From Aliiglaciecola sp. LCG003 (GTDB lineage Bacteria; Pseudomonadota; Gammaproteobacteria; Enterobacterales; Alteromonadaceae), in assembly GCF_030316135.1 (NCBI RefSeq), contig NZ_CP128185.1:1488001-1552000 (forward strand): a stretch of DNA of 64,000 nt, written 5' to 3'. The notes under the pieces were generated by a model, which was not told the DNA's origin, did no database searches, and saw only the letters and a list, made by a program, of their open reading frames with translations. The position numbers were made by a program, and so were the translations under genes. Numbering within the stretch: the stretch's first letter is position 1; every line of letters begins with the position of its first letter. This document shows positions 54,314-63,536 of the stretch, one piece after another.

Positions 54314-56869
54314 ATGACATTGGGTCAGTCGCAATCTAAAATGCTGAAGTGGATTGTATTGCCTGTGTTGATAGTATTGCTGATGAGCTGGGTAAGTTAT
54401 GTCTTTCGTAATCCAATTGGCCAATTTGTCGGGTCCTTTTGGTTGCCAGAAAATACTCAGATAAGTTGTATAGATTACGATATAAGTGTTTCTGAAGGGG
54501 TACACATCAACCAACTTTGCGTTGATCAAGTTGGTTTAGAGCTGAGAATTGAAGACGCATTCTGGCGTGTCACTGATGTAGCGAATTTACAAAGTTCCTT
54601 AGCGATATCTCGCTTGCACATCAAGCATACGCAAGATTATACAACCCAAGCCGATAGCAATGAAGATAGTGACATAGCCACTTTAGTACCGAAAACATTA
54701 CCCTCCTATCTACCGATTTTAACTATAAAGCAAGCGGTTATCGAATCCTATTTACTTGATTTACCGTTGCACTTAACGCTAAAGCAACGCACGCCTCAAG
54801 AGCTGCATTTAGGCGGTGACCTTAACGCCGAAATTGCGCTAGAGCAAGGTAAGTTAGCCGCTCAAGTAAGTTGGAATATTCAGCAAATTATGTCTATGAG
54901 TACTACACTACAGCAGGCAATTGAACCCTATAGTTCCATAGTCGATTGGCCGGCGCTGCTGGCTAGTCCAATTGTCAGCCATCTTAGTTTTGATGGCAGA
55001 CAGCTCTTTAGTGAGCACCAAATGCAGATGCAAAGCCCTGTTGAATACAATGGATGTTCTGCTCAATTCCTCGCCGATGGAAAATTGGTGGCTGAATGGG
55101 ATGTGGTGGCGCAAAGCTTTCGTGTAAATTTGCACCATTTGCCAGTCAAGTTTACTCAAACAGGTTGCGCAAATTTAACCAAAGTCATACTCCCGGCTGA
55201 TTTGGTCGCTACCGTGACTGTCCCTAAAGTTATTGTGTTTCAAAATAAGCTATTAGAAGTACCCGAAGTGAATGTTGTGCTATCAAATAACAAAGACAAT
55301 TTGCAGTTGCAAATACTTGACAGCACTATTGATACTGACATGAATATTCAGACTAATTACTCAGTTTTGCTCAGTGCACAGCTAGCCGGGTACCTAGACA
55401 CTTCGTATCTCCAGCAAGCCCTTATTGAATTAGATTCCAAAGGTGTGATTGAGGCAAACGCAGCTCAGTGGAGTGTGCGTTCAACTCAAAGTAATTTGCT
55501 TGTTGAACAGCTACAAGGTCACGATTATGAGCTTGCCAGTAGTCAGGGCAAGTACAACTATACTGTGCAGCATAGTCCTGATAAAGCGATAGCGGTACAG
55601 TTAAGCGGTAACCAGTCAGTTGCTTTCTTAACCAGCGAGCTGGGTGGTTCTAGCGCCACGATGGAGCAAGGCAGTATAGATTGGGTGTTAAACAATCCGT
55701 CAAATGAAGCGTGGCATTTACAGCTCGATGTTGTGGGGCAGAAGGTCTCTAGTTCTGTTGCAAACTTGAGCCAGATAAGGTCAAAAATTGAAGTCAATCT
55801 GGATGCTGGAAAGCTAGCGCATATAACCGGTACTTCTGTATTGACAGGGATATCGTTAGACAAATACACAATAAAAAAAGTTGATGTGACACATGCAGTT
55901 GATATGGCGCTGGAGCCATTTTCTGTAACGGGTAAGCATGACTTTAGCCTTAATTCAGCGCTGACGGGGTTGGTTAGTCATCAAGCACAAAGCTATAGTA
56001 TTGAATTGCCACCACAGAGCGTTAAGCTTCTCAAGCCCTGGATAAAGCAATTCGAACCTAAGCTTGATCCTGTATCAGGCACCTTTAGTGCTAAATTAAA
56101 CAATCAAGCCACATCCGGTGGCGTACAGGGTAGGGTAAGTCTGACTGATGTGAGTCTAGGCTATGATGACTTTCAAGTTCTGATGTTGAATATAGATGAG
56201 CCTTTTACCCTTGATTCAGGTTCGCTTCAGCTAGATAAAGCTAAGATTAGAGTCGATGAAGTCAATGTAGGCGTGCCAATTAAAAATGTTGAAGCACAAT
56301 TGAGTGTGGCAGGCAGCGAATTTACCCTCAACTATGCTAGCGGAAACTTACTTGGTGGTGCAATTCACATTGCCGAAATGAGACTTGACACACCAATTAA
56401 AAAAACCAATATAGATCTGACAGGGTTAGACCTAGAGAAGTTAGTTGAATTGCATGATCAGCCTGGTATTAAGGTCAATGGTTCCATCTCGGGAGAGATG
56501 CCAATTAGAGTCGCCACAGAAGTGCCGTTGATTGAATCTGGCAAGCTAAGTAGTGATGGGCCTGGCACATTGCGGATCAGTAAAAATGCCGCCTTCGATT
56601 CAATTAAAGCGCAACAGAGTGAGTTATCACTATTGGAAAATGTAAATTTTGATCATCTTTCCAGTCAAGTGAATTTAAGCTCAGATGGCTGGCTCGACCT
56701 TGCCTTTAGTATAGAGGGGCGCAACCCGGAAAAAAATCAAGCAGTGATATTTAATTATGGCCATAAGCAAAACATATTCACATTGTTAAAATCGATGCGG
56801 ATCACAAATTCGATGCAAAACTCAATCGAACAGCGCATACAACAAGGCACTTTGAAACAAGGAAAATGA
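54314..56869 (+). CDS. ydbH: YdbH, AsmA-like intermembrane lipid-transport protein
   Basis: 851 aa. One N-terminal membrane helix (WIVLPVLIVLLMSWVSYVF, about residues 13-31) anchors it in the inner membrane; the rest is a long beta-rich periplasmic groove of the DUF2950/AsmA-like type. The C-terminal region with NLLGGAIHIAEMRLDTPIKKTNIDLTGLDLEKLVEL is the conserved part. In E. coli YdbH, TamB and YhdP are partly redundant for phospholipid delivery to the outer membrane. The identity is supported by ynbE 3 bp downstream and ydbL after that. Confidence 0.9.
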   Translation: MTLGQSQSKMLKWIVLPVLIVLLMSWVSYVFRNPIGQFVGSFWLPENTQISCIDYDISVSEGVHINQLCVDQVGLELRIEDAFWRVTDVANLQSSLAISRLHIKHTQDYTTQADSNEDSDIATLVPKTLPSYLPILTIKQAVIESYLLDLPLHLTLKQRTPQELHLGGDLNAEIALEQGKLAAQVSWNIQQIMSMSTTLQQAIEPYSSIVDWPALLASPIVSHLSFDGRQLFSEHQMQMQSPVEYNGCSAQFLADGKLVAEWDVVAQSFRVNLHHLPVKFTQTGCANLTKVILPADLVATVTVPKVIVFQNKLLEVPEVNVVLSNNKDNLQLQILDSTIDTDMNIQTNYSVLLSAQLAGYLDTSYLQQALIELDSKGVIEANAAQWSVRSTQSNLLVEQLQGHDYELASSQGKYNYTVQHSPDKAIAVQLSGNQSVAFLTSELGGSSATMEQGSIDWVLNNPSNEAWHLQLDVVGQKVSSSVANLSQIRSKIEVNLDAGKLAHITGTSVLTGISLDKYTIKKVDVTHAVDMALEPFSVTGKHDFSLNSALTGLVSHQAQSYSIELPPQSVKLLKPWIKQFEPKLDPVSGTFSAKLNNQATSGGVQGRVSLTDVSLGYDDFQVLMLNIDEPFTLDSGSLQLDKAKIRVDEVNVGVPIKNVEAQLSVAGSEFTLNYASGNLLGGAIHIAEMRLDTPIKKTNIDLTGLDLEKLVELHDQPGIKVNGSISGEMPIRVATEVPLIESGKLSSDGPGTLRISKNAAFDSIKAQQSELSLLENVNFDHLSSQVNLSSDGWLDLAFSIEGRNPEKNQAVIFNYGHKQNIFTLLKSMRITNSMQNSIEQRIQQGTLKQGK

Positions 56870-56872
56870 CCC

Positions 56873-57052
56873 GTGAAAATAGTATTTTTTATTAGCAGTA
56901 TGCTGTTGATTTCAGCTTGTACTCACAAGGTACAGGTGGAGACCAAGGAGCCCATTACCATTAATATTAATGTCAAAATCGATCATGAAATTCGTGTCAA
57001 AGTAGACAAAGAATTAGATGATATTTTTAGTCAAGATAGTGAATTATTTTAG
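56873..57052 (+). CDS. ynbE: YnbE, small outer-membrane lipoprotein partner of YdbH
   Basis: 59 aa, start GTG at 56873, stop TAG at 57050. MKIVFFISSMLLISACTHKV holds a lipobox ISAC with Cys16. The mature part (EPITININVKIDHEI, then RVKVDKELDDIF) matches the short YnbE family. In E. coli YnbE joins YdbH to complete a bridge to the outer membrane. It begins 3 bp after the ydbH stop and ends 9 bp before ydbL, so the three are one operon. Too short to be found by simple length cut-offs. Confidence 0.9.
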   Translation: MKIVFFISSMLLISACTHKVQVETKEPITININVKIDHEIRVKVDKELDDIFSQDSELF

Positions 57053-57061
57053 GAGCAAGGC

Positions 57062-57388
57062 ATGAAAATTAAAGTCTTAATTCAAGCAATTGTAATGGCA
57101 TCTTTGCTTTTTAGTCACAGTGTGCTGGCGGTTGAACTCAGCTCAGCTAAACAAGGTGGTTTGGTAGGTGAACAGGACAACGGTTACCTTGGAGTAGTGG
57201 TTGAGCGCCCAGATATCCTAGCCTTGGTGAATGATATTAATGAGAAACGCAAAGCTAAATATGAAGAGCTAGCCAGAGACAACAACATCACAGTTGCTCA
57301 AGTGGAAAAGCTAGCTGCCAAGAAAGCGTTTGAGAAGACCGAATCAGGTCATTACGTTAAAGTTGATGGGAAATGGCTTAAGAAGTAA
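57062..57388 (+). CDS. ydbL: YdbL (DUF1318) periplasmic protein
   Basis: 108 aa. The signal peptide ends near VLA/VE (residue 23). The mature part SAKQGGLVGEQDNGYLGVVV and the IVNDINEKRKAKYEELA-like helix (here LVNDINEKRKAKYEELA) match the YdbL family, which modulates YdbH-YnbE. AGGAGCAAGGC precedes the ATG. Last gene of the operon; a terminator follows. Confidence 0.92.
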   Translation: MKIKVLIQAIVMASLLFSHSVLAVELSSAKQGGLVGEQDNGYLGVVVERPDILALVNDINEKRKAKYEELARDNNITVAQVEKLAAKKAFEKTESGHYVKVDGKWLKK

Positions 57389-57416
57389 AACACAGCCAGA
57401 TAAATTCGCTAAGTAC

Positions 57417-57450
57417 AAAATACGCAGCTTTGGGGCTGCGTATTTTTTAA
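57417..57450. terminator. Bidirectional terminator between ydbL and yacL
   Basis: The stem AATACGCAGC (57419-57428) / GCTGCGTATT (57435-57444) with a 6-nt loop has a T run on the plus side and TTTTGT on the minus side. It serves two convergent genes. Confidence 0.88.
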
Positions 57451-57451
57451 T

Positions 57452-57811
57452 TCAGATAAATTCCCGCCACGAAATAAGTACGTGCTTAAAATCCTCCAAA
57501 CCACAGCCGGCGCGGGTTTCTTGGTCATAAACTTCTGTTCCTTCGGGTAAATCATCATCTGGAAGTGAATCCTGAGTTTGTGAATAAACTTCAACTTCGT
57601 ACTGATCGAGGAAAAGGCCGTATTCGGCACCATTAAATCTGTGTTCTTTTATTTGCTTGCTTTCTAGTTGTTCAATAATACTGAACAAACTGCTGATTTT
57701 TTGTTGGTTGTCACCTAACTCATCGCTGAACCATTTTCCGAATGCTTCGGCACCCATTTCAAATATCGCTTGTGGCTGATCGAAAGGGCCTCTTGAAAAC
57801 TGGTAATTCAT
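57452..57811 (-). CDS. yacL: UPF0231 family protein YacL
   Basis: 119 aa, the length of E. coli YacL. Conserved features: MNYQFSRGPFDQPQAIFEMG at the start, GKWFSDELG, an acidic middle and the C-terminal GLEDFKHVLISWREFI. No function is established for the family. Follows the YgjP-like gene on the same strand after a 36-bp gap. Confidence 0.88.
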   Translation of the reverse strand: MNYQFSRGPFDQPQAIFEMGAEAFGKWFSDELGDNQQKISSLFSIIEQLESKQIKEHRFNGAEYGLFLDQYEVEVYSQTQDSLPDDDLPEGTEVYDQETRAGCGLEDFKHVLISWREFI

Positions 57812-57847
57812 TAACGCTGCTCACTTTTATGGGGGGGGATGGGTAGT

Positions 57848-58357
57848 TTAGGCATGGTAAATCTCTCCTTTGTGCTCAAGTTGGGTCAGATATACGCGCA
57901 TATCAAACTCAATTTGATGGTAGTCCGCTAGCATATGTAGGCAAAGTTGATAGAAACTCTTGTTGTGCTCTTTTTCTTTTAAATGAGCCAGTTCATGTAC
58001 AACGATCATATTAAGAAACGGCTCTGGTGTATTTTTAAATATTGTGCTGACTCGTAGCTCGTTTTTGGCTTTGAGTTTTCCACCTTGTACTCTGGAGATA
58101 AAAGTATGTAAGCCTAATGCGTGATTGATAACATGTATTTTAGGGTCAAAGGTGATTTTGCTTAAGGGCGCAGATTTCTTCAAATATTGATTTTTGATGT
58201 TCAGCACATAGTCTCGTAATTGTGTCTCGGTATTGACTTTTCCGCTCACTGGATACTTTGCCAGTAAGTAATCGGCGAGCTTATCCTGTTCCAGTAAATG
58301 CTGAATTTGATTTTGCAATGTATGATTATACGCTGATAAATATTTAAGGTTTGCCAC
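57848..58357 (-). CDS. YgjP-like M48-related metallopeptidase (DUF45)
   Basis: 169 aa. The zinc-binding HExxH is HELAH (about residue 121), with a downstream LKEKEHNKSFYQLC containing the third ligand region and a Glu/His-rich helix, as in YgjP/SprT-like peptidases. Cytoplasmic; no signal peptide. The GTG start at 58357 has no strong ribosome site. Same strand as yacL. The substrate is unknown. Confidence 0.85.
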   Translation of the reverse strand: MANLKYLSAYNHTLQNQIQHLLEQDKLADYLLAKYPVSGKVNTETQLRDYVLNIKNQYLKKSAPLSKITFDPKIHVINHALGLHTFISRVQGGKLKAKNELRVSTIFKNTPEPFLNMIVVHELAHLKEKEHNKSFYQLCLHMLADYHQIEFDMRVYLTQLEHKGEIYHA

Positions 58358-58509
58358 GATGCTACAAGTGAGTAATTAGTGGTGCTAGTTTACTCCTTAT
58401 CAGCGATTTTGTCATAATCAAACCGTCACAAATCTAACTCCAACAAGTCGATATGTGCTAATACTGTGGCGGTGATAAAGTAGGCGTTTTTATGATGAAA
58501 ATATTTTTC

Positions 58510-58547
58510 CCCTAAACAAAAAAGTGGCCAGATTTATCTGGCCACTT
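58510..58547 (-). terminator. Terminator of csbD
   Basis: A 12-bp perfect stem AAGTGGCCAGAT / ATCTGGCCACTT (58522-58547) with a 2-nt loop. Read on the minus strand it is followed by TTTTGTTTAG. It lies downstream of the csbD-like gene. Confidence 0.85.
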
Positions 58548-58635
58548 CTTGGGTAAGCTTATAAATTTGACTGTTTCTGCAATCTACGAATTTCTATTCG
58601 CAGCTTGATGATAATCAAATATTTAGCTAGACGTC

Positions 58636-58827
58636 CTATTCAAAGAACTTGTCTACCTCACGCTCAGCTTCTTCACGGGTTTTGCCGTAAGCTTGCTGGA
58701 TCTTACCTACTAATTCGGTACGGCGACCTTCAACGACATCAAGATCATCGTCGGTTAACTTACCCCATTGCTGTTGAACCTTGCCTTTCAGCTCTTTCCA
58801 ATTACCTTCGATTCGATCACTATTCAT
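58636..58827 (-). CDS. CsbD-like stress protein
   Basis: 63 aa from the ATG at 58827, preceded by AAGGAGAATGTC. An upstream frame to 58896 lacks a ribosome site. MNSDRIEGNWKELKGKVQQQ followed by WGKLTDDDLDVVEGRRTELV and GKIQQAYGKTREEAEREVDKF is the full CsbD domain. The family is induced by stress or stationary phase; its biochemical role is unknown. Single gene with its own terminator. Confidence 0.94.
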   Translation of the reverse strand: MNSDRIEGNWKELKGKVQQQWGKLTDDDLDVVEGRRTELVGKIQQAYGKTREEAEREVDKFFE

Positions 58828-59092
58828 GACATTCTCCTTGCTGAGTAAATTTAATTTGGCGGCTTTGCAGCCTTCCAATTTACATATTGCAAGCATTGCA
58901 CCAAAATCCTGGAAGGGGGTTCAAAACACCAAAAATAAAATTAAGTCATTGATAGATATAGCTTAAAAACAGTTTAAATCGCTAAGGTTATAGTTTCTGA
59001 TGATGTTTGCTTGAGGAATAGTTTGATGTAGTTGTAAGTTTTACATATTGACGTCTGTAAAAGTGTCTATGTGGGGGGTATATAAGCTATGC

Positions 59093-59116
59093 AAAAAGGG
59101 CCTTTTCAGGCCCTTT
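59093..59116 (-). terminator. Terminator of the DEAD-box helicase gene
   Basis: The stem AAAGGGCC (59095-59102) / GGCCCTTT (59109-59116) is followed, on the minus strand, by TTTTTGC. It lies 35 bp past the helicase stop. Confidence 0.82.
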
Positions 59117-59151
59117 AAAATTTTTTGATTGCCGTTAAAAAACTAAAACTG

Positions 59152-60441
59152 CTAAGCCCGTTTAGTACTGCGTTTGGTTGTACGCGCTTTGGGTTTAGTC
59201 GGTTTTTTATTTCGCACTTTGTCACCGGTGATTTGAGTCTGACTCGATTTATTACTTTTGCTTGGTCTAGAGTTGCTTGAAATACTCTTAAGCAAGCTGA
59301 CCCGATTACTGACTTCAAAGCCTTTTTTGATTACACGTTGGATAGAGGTACCAATCAGTTTCTCAATTCGCGCAACGGTGCGCTCTTCTTCCCGACTGAC
59401 AAAAGAAATCGCTTCACCGCTCTTACCTGCACGACCGGTGCGGCCAATACGATGCACATAATCTTCAGGAAGATATGGTAGGTTGAAGTTAACCACATGA
59501 TCTAATCCTTGAATGTCTATGCCTCGAGCAGCAACTTCGGTAGCAATTAATACTTGCAGCTTAGCCGACTTGAAATCAGCCAGCGCACGACGGCGAGAAC
59601 CTTGGCTTTTATCGCCGTGACATACCGCTGCGTCTATTTTGCTTCTCTTCAGACTGTCCATCAATTTGTCTGCTTGCTCTTTGGTACTGGTAAATACCAA
59701 CACTTGAAACCAGTTTTGCTCATTCAGCAAGGTAGTAAATAGTTCAATTTTACGCGACTCTTCAACTTCATACATTATGTGGTTGACAGTTTCTGCGGTG
59801 GCATTAATTTTCGTTACGCGGATTTCTTTGTGGTTATTCAGTATTTTGTGGGACAACTCGTTCACAGCAGAAGAAGTCGTGGCGGAATACAACAAGGTTT
59901 GACGCTTTTTAGCGGTATGTTGCATGATGGTGCTGACGTCGGCTATGAAGCCCATGTCTAACATGCGATCAGCTTCATCTAGTACCACGAATTCAACTGC
60001 TGCTAATGTCAGGTTATTCAATGCCATATGTTCAAGCAAACGCCCGGGAGTGGCGATCAGAATGTCAATTCCAGCTTTTAATTTATTAGTTTGGCCACCC
60101 ATTTTGACGCCACCATATAAAGCAGTCACCTTCAATTCAGTGAATTGAGCATAACGACCTATGGCACCAGCGAGTTGTTCTGCCAGCTCTCTAGTTGGGG
60201 TTAGGATCAGCGCTCTTGGACTTGAAGCTACTGTTTGCTTCGGTTTATCGAGCATTTGTTGCAGAATAGGCAATGAAAAAGCAGCCGTTTTACCGGTCCC
60301 TGTTTGCGCATTGACTAATAAGTCCTGTCCGCGACGGGCAGCAACCATGGTCTGTTCCTGGACCGGGGTCATCTCAGTGTAACCGCAAACTTTAATAGCT
60401 TGCTCGATTTCTGCGTTTAAACCTAATGATGAAAACTTCAT
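59152..60441 (-). CDS. DEAD-box ATP-dependent RNA helicase (RhlE type)
   Basis: 429 aa. Motifs in order: Q motif GYTEMTPVQEQTM, Walker A AQTGTGKTAAF (about 46), PTRELAEQ, TPGRLLEH, DEAD in VLDEADRMLDMGF (about 155), SAT in LLYSATTSSA, VLVFTSTKEQADKL, ATEVAARGIDIQGLDHVVNF and HRIGRTGRAG. The C-terminal tail is basic and low-complexity (KPTKPKARTTKRSTKRA), typical of RNA-binding extensions. Likely roles are ribosome assembly and RNA turnover at low temperature. The RhlE/SrmB/DeaD subgroup is judged from the short core and basic tail. Confidence 0.93.
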   Translation of the reverse strand: MKFSSLGLNAEIEQAIKVCGYTEMTPVQEQTMVAARRGQDLLVNAQTGTGKTAAFSLPILQQMLDKPKQTVASSPRALILTPTRELAEQLAGAIGRYAQFTELKVTALYGGVKMGGQTNKLKAGIDILIATPGRLLEHMALNNLTLAAVEFVVLDEADRMLDMGFIADVSTIMQHTAKKRQTLLYSATTSSAVNELSHKILNNHKEIRVTKINATAETVNHIMYEVEESRKIELFTTLLNEQNWFQVLVFTSTKEQADKLMDSLKRSKIDAAVCHGDKSQGSRRRALADFKSAKLQVLIATEVAARGIDIQGLDHVVNFNLPYLPEDYVHRIGRTGRAGKSGEAISFVSREEERTVARIEKLIGTSIQRVIKKGFEVSNRVSLLKSISSNSRPSKSNKSSQTQITGDKVRNKKPTKPKARTTKRSTKRA

Positions 60442-60712
60442 GTTGGATCCTCTGTAGCTAATGTGTTCTGTAGATCTAGCTACAGTTTAAAAATGAGGGC
60501 GGAATATACAGCATTTTAGTTCATTTGGTGGGATTAATTGTAGATTTGCTAGACAGTTTTTTGGCTTTTGTGCAGATAATAGCCAAAAGCAATCACAAGT
60601 GCTTGTTTATGGATTCAGAATTGATGTGCTCTAACCATCGTTAACGACCCTTAAAACCGATAAGAGCCGTTTAATTAGGAAAATTAGCCTGGCAGGTAAA
60701 GGTCGAGGTGGT

Positions 60713-61009
60713 TCAAATAACCAGCCCTAAGGCTGTTTTAATAAAAGTATACGCCTTATCAAATGCTTGAACCCGCTGTTGCTGGGTTTTAACCGCGTTT
60801 GCTGCGCTTTCAATGGCGACATCCATATCTGCTAATTCTGGTAGTGTAATCGAGTTCATTTTTGCCGCTATATCTTGTATTGCCATGCCTTCAATCTTTA
60901 TTTTGAGAATACTAATCTCATTCAGCTTAAATGCTTTGGTCGCCCCTTCAAGGCTTTCAGCGGCCTGTCGCAGCTCTTCAATCTTGCTCATAAGTTGTTG
61001 TTTATTCAT
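60713..61009 (-). CDS. Small hypothetical helical protein
   Basis: 98 aa, not recognised. Almost entirely helical, with coiled-coil-like spacing (MSKIEELRQAAESLEGATKA, then VAIESAANAVKTQQQRVQAF). No signal peptide, so cytoplasmic. It starts 13 bp after the lipoprotein gene at 61023 on the same strand and is probably co-transcribed. GGGAGAAGTAGAAA precedes the ATG. Confidence 0.65.
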   Translation of the reverse strand: MNKQQLMSKIEELRQAAESLEGATKAFKLNEISILKIKIEGMAIQDIAAKMNSITLPELADMDVAIESAANAVKTQQQRVQAFDKAYTFIKTALGLVI

Positions 61010-61022
61010 TTTCTACTTCTCC

Positions 61023-61592
61023 CTAATTTATGCCATTGAGTAGCGTATTAATTTCCGTTGCACCACTTAGTATTTTTGGGGTTAAACTATTGATAGTATC
61101 TAATAATGCACTCACTGAAGGCTGCTTCATAATGTCATTGACGACAGCCTCACCGGCTTTTTCCGACTGAATGTAAGAATCAAGGGTAATATTGACTTGC
61201 TTCATCTTGCTTAAAAACGCGATTAGCTCGTTACTCTTTTGTTTGATGGCCGCCAGATCTTGATTCAATTGCGCACGGGATTGTTCCGCGGCTTTTGCGG
61301 TTGCCGCTAAACTGGTAATTGTCCCCTGTGCATCTGAGGCCGATAAGGCACCTTGTTGCATGAGGTCTTCAAACACCTTTTGCGAGGATTTCTCTTCGTC
61401 TGTGATGCGCTGTTGTGCCTGTGCAACAAGCTTTTCTGTGGCTAGAATGAGGGCCTCAGATTGAATTGTGACTGCTTTTATGGCGGCATCAAAATAGCTG
61501 TTTTGTTGAACGGACAATTGCTTAACTTCTGGTGGTGTGGCGCATCCCGCTAAGACTAAGATCAGCAGTACTAAAACACTTTTTATTTGCAT
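61023..61592 (-). CDS. Hypothetical helical lipoprotein
   Basis: 189 aa. A lipoprotein signal (VLLILVLAGC, Cys17) is followed by a long helical, coiled-coil-prone mature part with no family I recognise. AAAGGAAATGTCAT precedes the ATG, so the start is firm. Upstream gene of a pair with the 98-aa protein; divergent from the 157-aa/266-aa gene pair across a 600-bp gap. A periplasmic scaffold or sensor role is guesswork. Confidence 0.75.
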   Translation of the reverse strand: MQIKSVLVLLILVLAGCATPPEVKQLSVQQNSYFDAAIKAVTIQSEALILATEKLVAQAQQRITDEEKSSQKVFEDLMQQGALSASDAQGTITSLAATAKAAEQSRAQLNQDLAAIKQKSNELIAFLSKMKQVNITLDSYIQSEKAGEAVVNDIMKQPSVSALLDTINSLTPKILSGATEINTLLNGIN

Positions 61593-62188
61593 ATGACATT
61601 TCCTTTTGAGTACACATTGTTAGACTTATTATGGTGTTGTGAGTCACACTAGACTACGGCTATACACTCGACTGCTAACGATTGACTAGTGCATTGGCAA
61701 CTCAATTATTTGCTGCGTCAGGTATAGGTTAAAGATGCTGAGTAATTTAAATAGCGGGTTCAACAATTACACCCTAGTCGACTTTATTGCAGAGCAAAAA
61801 AAAGAGCTCGATAACTCCGTTAACCTAGCCTTTAACATAGTTAAATATGTTCAAAAAAACAACAAAAAATATCTTTAAATCAACTAGCTGTGTAGTTACT
61901 TCGTGGTTATTAGTGTGAATGCATAGGCACTGCACTATTGGAGATATTTCCCCCTTAAAAAGAAATTTAGCCACTAAATGACTATAGGATTTGAAAGTTT
62001 AAAGGCACGATTATCCGTTTGCCTCAAATAATGCCAACGGCGAGCGGACGACTAAACGATTTTAGGTAGCGCTAGTTTCTATCAGTTCGTCTTGCAATTT
62101 GACTAGGGTGTACCATTCTTAATCAGTATGTCTGTATCATTAACGCTAGGATCTGGAGGACTCAGATACTAGCTATAAGGAAAACATT
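61593..62188. other. Divergent intergenic region of the uncharacterised cluster
   Basis: About 600 bp, AT-rich. The only coding candidate is a 47-aa frame at 61735-61878, listed separately. Promoters for both directions are expected here but cannot be assigned. Confidence 0.5.
61735..61878 (+). CDS. Possible small protein (47 aa)
   Basis: ATG at 61735 to TAA at 61876-61878. The product begins MLSNLNSGFNNYTLVDFIAE and ends in a lysine- and asparagine-rich tail. The composition is plausible for a protein, but no ribosome site at good spacing is seen and the family is unknown. It may be chance. Confidence 0.25.
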   Translation: MLSNLNSGFNNYTLVDFIAEQKKELDNSVNLAFNIVKYVQKNNKKYL

Positions 62189-62662
62189 ATGGATAATTTA
62201 TTCCAATCTATTCAGTCGGATGCATTGCGTGAAGAGCTTGGTAAATTGGGTGATGATAATTTAACACGATTGAAATCATGGGCAGATATCAAACCCTTTG
62301 CGGCAGAACTAGATCAACATCAGCAACAAAACTTTTTGAAGGGTTTTACCGCATCAGTATTAGGCGCAGTTTCGCAGTCTGAATCATCAAATGAGCAGTT
62401 AAAACAGGCTGTTGAAACGGTATTGCTCGACGTCCTAAAAAATCCAAATTTTGGCGCTTCAAGGAAAGGAATATCAGATTCCAATAAATACATACCTGAT
62501 CCTACTCCCTATATTTTTCTTCCTCCTGATCTTCCATCCAAGGTCGGTATTGATTCGCAGCCTTATTTGAACCGGGTGTTTTTGCCTCCTGATCAAGCTC
62601 AGACTCATGTGCAAGATAATGAATACTGCAGTTGTTGCGGGCAACGTATTGTAAAAAAATAG
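62189..62662 (+). CDS. Hypothetical protein with proline-rich PPD motifs and C-terminal CxxC
   Basis: 157 aa, not recognised. A helical N-terminal half (1-90) is followed by a proline-rich linker with FLPPDLPSK and FLPPDQAQT, and a C-terminal YCSCCGQRI, a two-cysteine knuckle that could bind zinc. Soluble. AAGGAAAACATT precedes the ATG. It lies 12 bp upstream of the membrane protein gene, whose N-terminus also has PPDQP, which hints that the two products bind the same partner. Confidence 0.7.
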   Translation: MDNLFQSIQSDALREELGKLGDDNLTRLKSWADIKPFAAELDQHQQQNFLKGFTASVLGAVSQSESSNEQLKQAVETVLLDVLKNPNFGASRKGISDSNKYIPDPTPYIFLPPDLPSKVGIDSQPYLNRVFLPPDQAQTHVQDNEYCSCCGQRIVKK

Positions 62663-62674
62663 GGAACATCGACA

Positions 62675-63475
62675 ATGACTATCGCAGGATATGAAGTAAA
62701 AGCGTACCCGCCGGAGGGTAACACTCAAACAGATATCTCTTTTAAACGCCGACCGCCGGATCAACCACAGCCCAATGCCGAAGAATCGGCCTTTGCGGAT
62801 AAAGCAATCAGCACGCTGAGTCGGATTAACACCTTGATGAGTCTATTGCACCAAAATTATGCCAGTACTAATGAGTATCGAGACTATTATGAGCGTGTAT
62901 TATTTGCCGCGCAAAACGGAGTGGGGCAAGGCATTGGAGATTTAGGGCAAGGGGAAATAGCGTTAAACAGTGCACGTCAATACTTCGCTGAGCATCAGGG
63001 GCCATTTTTACGCAAGTTATTTCTATACAAGTTGCATAAAGCTACCGCCTTAGTGCTGGTCATTGCTTTGCTAGCGTTGGGCTTGTTAGAGATATCTAAG
63101 ATAACGACAATTGCTATCTTGGGGCTTAACTTATTACCTCAATTACAATGTTTTTTAGCCGCTGTTGTGGGACTTTGCTTAGGGAACTGGGCCTATCGAA
63201 TGTTAACCAACGAAACACTGAGTTGGGATAATTTGGAAAGGTATGGTTCAAGCCTTTATCCCCCTATTATCCGCTACATTTTACTGATGGTATTGATCAT
63301 CATTGTCATGTTGTTGTTGGGCAAAGAGGTAATTGAATTAAAAATCCTGTCCTTCAACTTGAATAATGTGGTGTTTAATCCGACAGATGCGATTCTACTT
63401 GGGGTGTTCGCGGGTATGGCGGAAAAACGTTTGACCGCCACTGTAATGAAAGCATTCGCTGAAAAGTCAAAATAG
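62675..63475 (+). CDS. Hypothetical membrane protein, partner of the CxxC protein
   Basis: 266 aa, not recognised. A soluble N-terminal domain (1-120) with the proline-rich KRRPPDQPQPN near residue 28 is followed by three or four membrane segments (about 128-148, 152-177, 205-225, and a weaker one near 240). AGGGAACATCGACA precedes the ATG. Second gene of a pair with the 157-aa protein; probably co-transcribed. Confidence 0.72.
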   Translation: MTIAGYEVKAYPPEGNTQTDISFKRRPPDQPQPNAEESAFADKAISTLSRINTLMSLLHQNYASTNEYRDYYERVLFAAQNGVGQGIGDLGQGEIALNSARQYFAEHQGPFLRKLFLYKLHKATALVLVIALLALGLLEISKITTIAILGLNLLPQLQCFLAAVVGLCLGNWAYRMLTNETLSWDNLERYGSSLYPPIIRYILLMVLIIIVMLLLGKEVIELKILSFNLNNVVFNPTDAILLGVFAGMAEKRLTATVMKAFAEKSK

Positions 63476-63536
63476 CCCCGTGCAAAGCTATAAGACATTG
63501 GGTTATATAGGCTCCATCGAACCACTAAAATTTACT

